Shown one piece after another: positions 6,413-7,159 of a stretch of DNA of 7,159 bases. Source of the DNA: Chloroflexota bacterium (GTDB lineage: Bacteria; Chloroflexota; Anaerolineae; J102); the NCBI GenBank assembly GCA_024276255.1, contig JAJRXO010000086.1, positions 1 to 7,159 on the forward strand, in the 5' to 3' direction. Within the stretch, counting starts at the first letter, position 1; each line of letters opens with the position of its first letter. Under the pieces are notes generated by a model. The model was given only the letters and a program-made list of their open reading frames with translations, had not been told where the DNA came from and made no database searches. Both the position numbers and the translations under genes were made by a program.

Positions 6413-6500
6413 CGGAGAGGGTGGGATTCGAACCCACGATCCCCAAAGGGGATACGCGCTCTCCAGGCGCGCGCACTAGGCCAGACTATGCGACCTCTCC
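6413..6500 (-). tRNA. tRNA-Ser(GGA)
   Basis: An 88-nt class II tRNA. The acceptor stem is GGAGAGG/CCTCTCC with G as discriminator base, as required for serine. The anticodon stem CGCGC/GCGCG carries loop CTGGAGA, giving anticodon GGA (6464-6462), which reads UCC and UCU. A long variable arm (ATCCCC, loop AAA, GGGGAT) and T arm GTGGG-TTCGAAT-CCCAC follow. CCA is not encoded (the next bases are CCT), so it is added after transcription. Confidence 0.97.
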
Positions 6501-6523
6501 AGGAATATGAGTTAGAACAAAGG

Positions 6524-6612
<89 letters not shown>

Positions 6613-6643
6613 GAAAGATATCAGGTTACAAGGCGAACGAAAA

Positions 6644-6715
6644 AGCGGGTGATCGGATTCGAACCGACGACATTCAGCTTGGGAAGCTGACGTTCTACCA
6701 CTGAACTACACCCGC
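6644..6715 (-). tRNA. tRNA-Gly(CCC)
   Basis: A 72-nt tRNA, first in the transcript. The acceptor stem is GCGGGTG/CACCCGC with U as discriminator base, typical of bacterial glycine tRNAs. The D arm is GTTC-AGTGGTA-GAAC. The anticodon stem TCAGC/GCTGA carries loop TTCCCAA, giving anticodon CCC (6683-6681), which reads GGG. The T arm is GTCGG-TTCGAAT-CCGAT with a G-U closing pair. CCA is not encoded. Confidence 0.97.
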
Positions 6716-6727
6716 AGAACAGGAGTA

Positions 6728-6757
6728 ATTATAAGCCAAGGGTGGCCTTTTGGTCAA
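6728..6757 (-). promoter_or_regulatory. Near-consensus housekeeping promoter for the tRNA cluster
   Basis: The - strand has TTGACC (6752-6757) and a perfect TATAAT (6728-6733) with 18 bp between them. Transcription should start near 6721, about 6 nt before the mature 5' end of tRNA-Gly. The -35 box and spacer are inside the end of the upstream coding sequence, and the TAA stop of that gene (6731-6729) is part of the TATAAT box. Confidence 0.85.
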
Positions 6758-7159
6758 CCGCCGCCAGCCGCAAAAGCGCCGCCTGGTTGGCCGGGAAATG
6801 GTGGGCGCTGGCGCTGCCGGCCGGCCATTGCGCTCGCAACCACAACTCTGCATCGCCCGGTAGAGGCAAAAGGCCCAGTTGCATGAGGGGAACAGCCATC
6901 TCGCAGATGGTTTCCGTCCGCACAGTCTGCACCGGTCCCAGGCTCACCTGATGGCCTGCTTCTACAGCATACAGAAAAGCCGTGCTCTGGCCCGTCCCCA
7001 GGCTGAGCCGATAGGTTCGTCCTGATCCCTGTAATTCGATCTCCAGGGGTTGCCCGCTCAGGGGCACCGTGCTTTCCAGGCGCAGGTAGAGATAACGAGC
7101 ATCGTTGCCGTAACGCAGGGCTTGCCACACGTCGCCCGCCTGCTGCATCACGCCGCCGG
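6729..7159 (-). CDS. 3' end of a large protein, probably a GH57-type glycoside hydrolase (5' end outside the window)
   Basis: An open frame runs without a stop to the window edge, so only the last 142 residues are visible. The ATG/GTG codons near 7150 are probably internal, because the preceding codons (Gly-Gly) stay in frame. The part seen looks like a C-terminal beta-sandwich: MQQAGDVWQALRYGND, then RYLYLRLES, LEIELQGSG and TYRLSLG. This pattern (start of a strand after a Met-rich turn, then 'YG-D---LYLRL') resembles the end of GH57 amylase-like enzymes of Chloroflexota and similar phyla, in which a small carbohydrate-associated domain follows the catalytic barrel. No catalytic residue lies in the window, so the assignment rests on this resemblance alone. 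An unrelated secreted or DOMON-like domain is possible. Its stop lies within the tRNA promoter. Confidence 0.55.
   Translation of the reverse strand, partial: GGVMQQAGDVWQALRYGNDARYLYLRLESTVPLSGQPLEIELQGSGRTYRLSLGTGQSTAFLYAVEAGHQVSLGPVQTVRTETICEMAVPLMQLGLLPLPGDAELWLRAQWPAGSASAHHFPANQAALLRLAAVDQKATLGL

Overview
The window is a stretch of bacterial chromosome with moderately high G+C, no mobile elements and tightly packed genes. It most resembles Chloroflexota (Anaerolineae/Caldilineae-like). That placement is an inference from the combination of a Chloroflexota-flavoured MutS, an apparent GH57-type protein end, a deazaflavin (F420)-type reductase and an HgcAB-like fusion. No single marker proves it.

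Layout. On the + strand, the window opens inside mutS (5' end missing, stop at 1760), followed by a 102-residue protein of unknown function (1781-2089). Everything after that lies on the - strand and converges on this pair, with a 6-bp tail-to-tail overlap. Read in the direction of transcription (high to low coordinates), the - strand carries: the 3' end of a large protein, probably a GH57 glycoside hydrolase (7159-6729); three tRNA genes, Gly(CCC), Ser(CGA) and Ser(GGA) (6715-6413), with a near-consensus promoter and a clear intrinsic terminator; a three-gene cluster of a deazaflavin-type oxidoreductase (6178-5693), a SAM-dependent methyltransferase (5687-5037) and an HgcA-HgcB-like corrinoid/ferredoxin membrane fusion (5008-3860); a deoxynucleoside kinase (3755-3102); an ECF-type sigma factor (3060-2422); and a small zinc-binding anti-sigma factor (2359-2084).

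The most interesting part is the three-gene cluster. Its last gene joins, in one 382-residue chain, a corrinoid-binding domain with the HgcA cap-helix motif NVWCAA, a membrane domain of about four helices, and a ferredoxin domain like HgcB. It departs from true mercury methylators in three ways. The residues after the motif are TGG instead of GKG. One cysteine of the first iron-sulfur site is replaced by alanine. The paired C-terminal cysteines of HgcB are absent. With a SAM methyltransferase and a probable F420- or flavin-type reductase directly upstream, the cluster looks like a membrane-bound corrinoid methyl-transfer system whose substrate is unknown and probably not mercury.

The sigma/anti-sigma pair is a self-contained regulatory module next to the nucleoside salvage kinase; no target promoter could be identified by eye. 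Two features matter for regulation. The tRNA promoter is embedded in the end of the upstream gene, so that gene's stop codon is part of the -10 box. The strong ribosome binding site at 5016-5022 fixes the start of the HgcAB-like gene.
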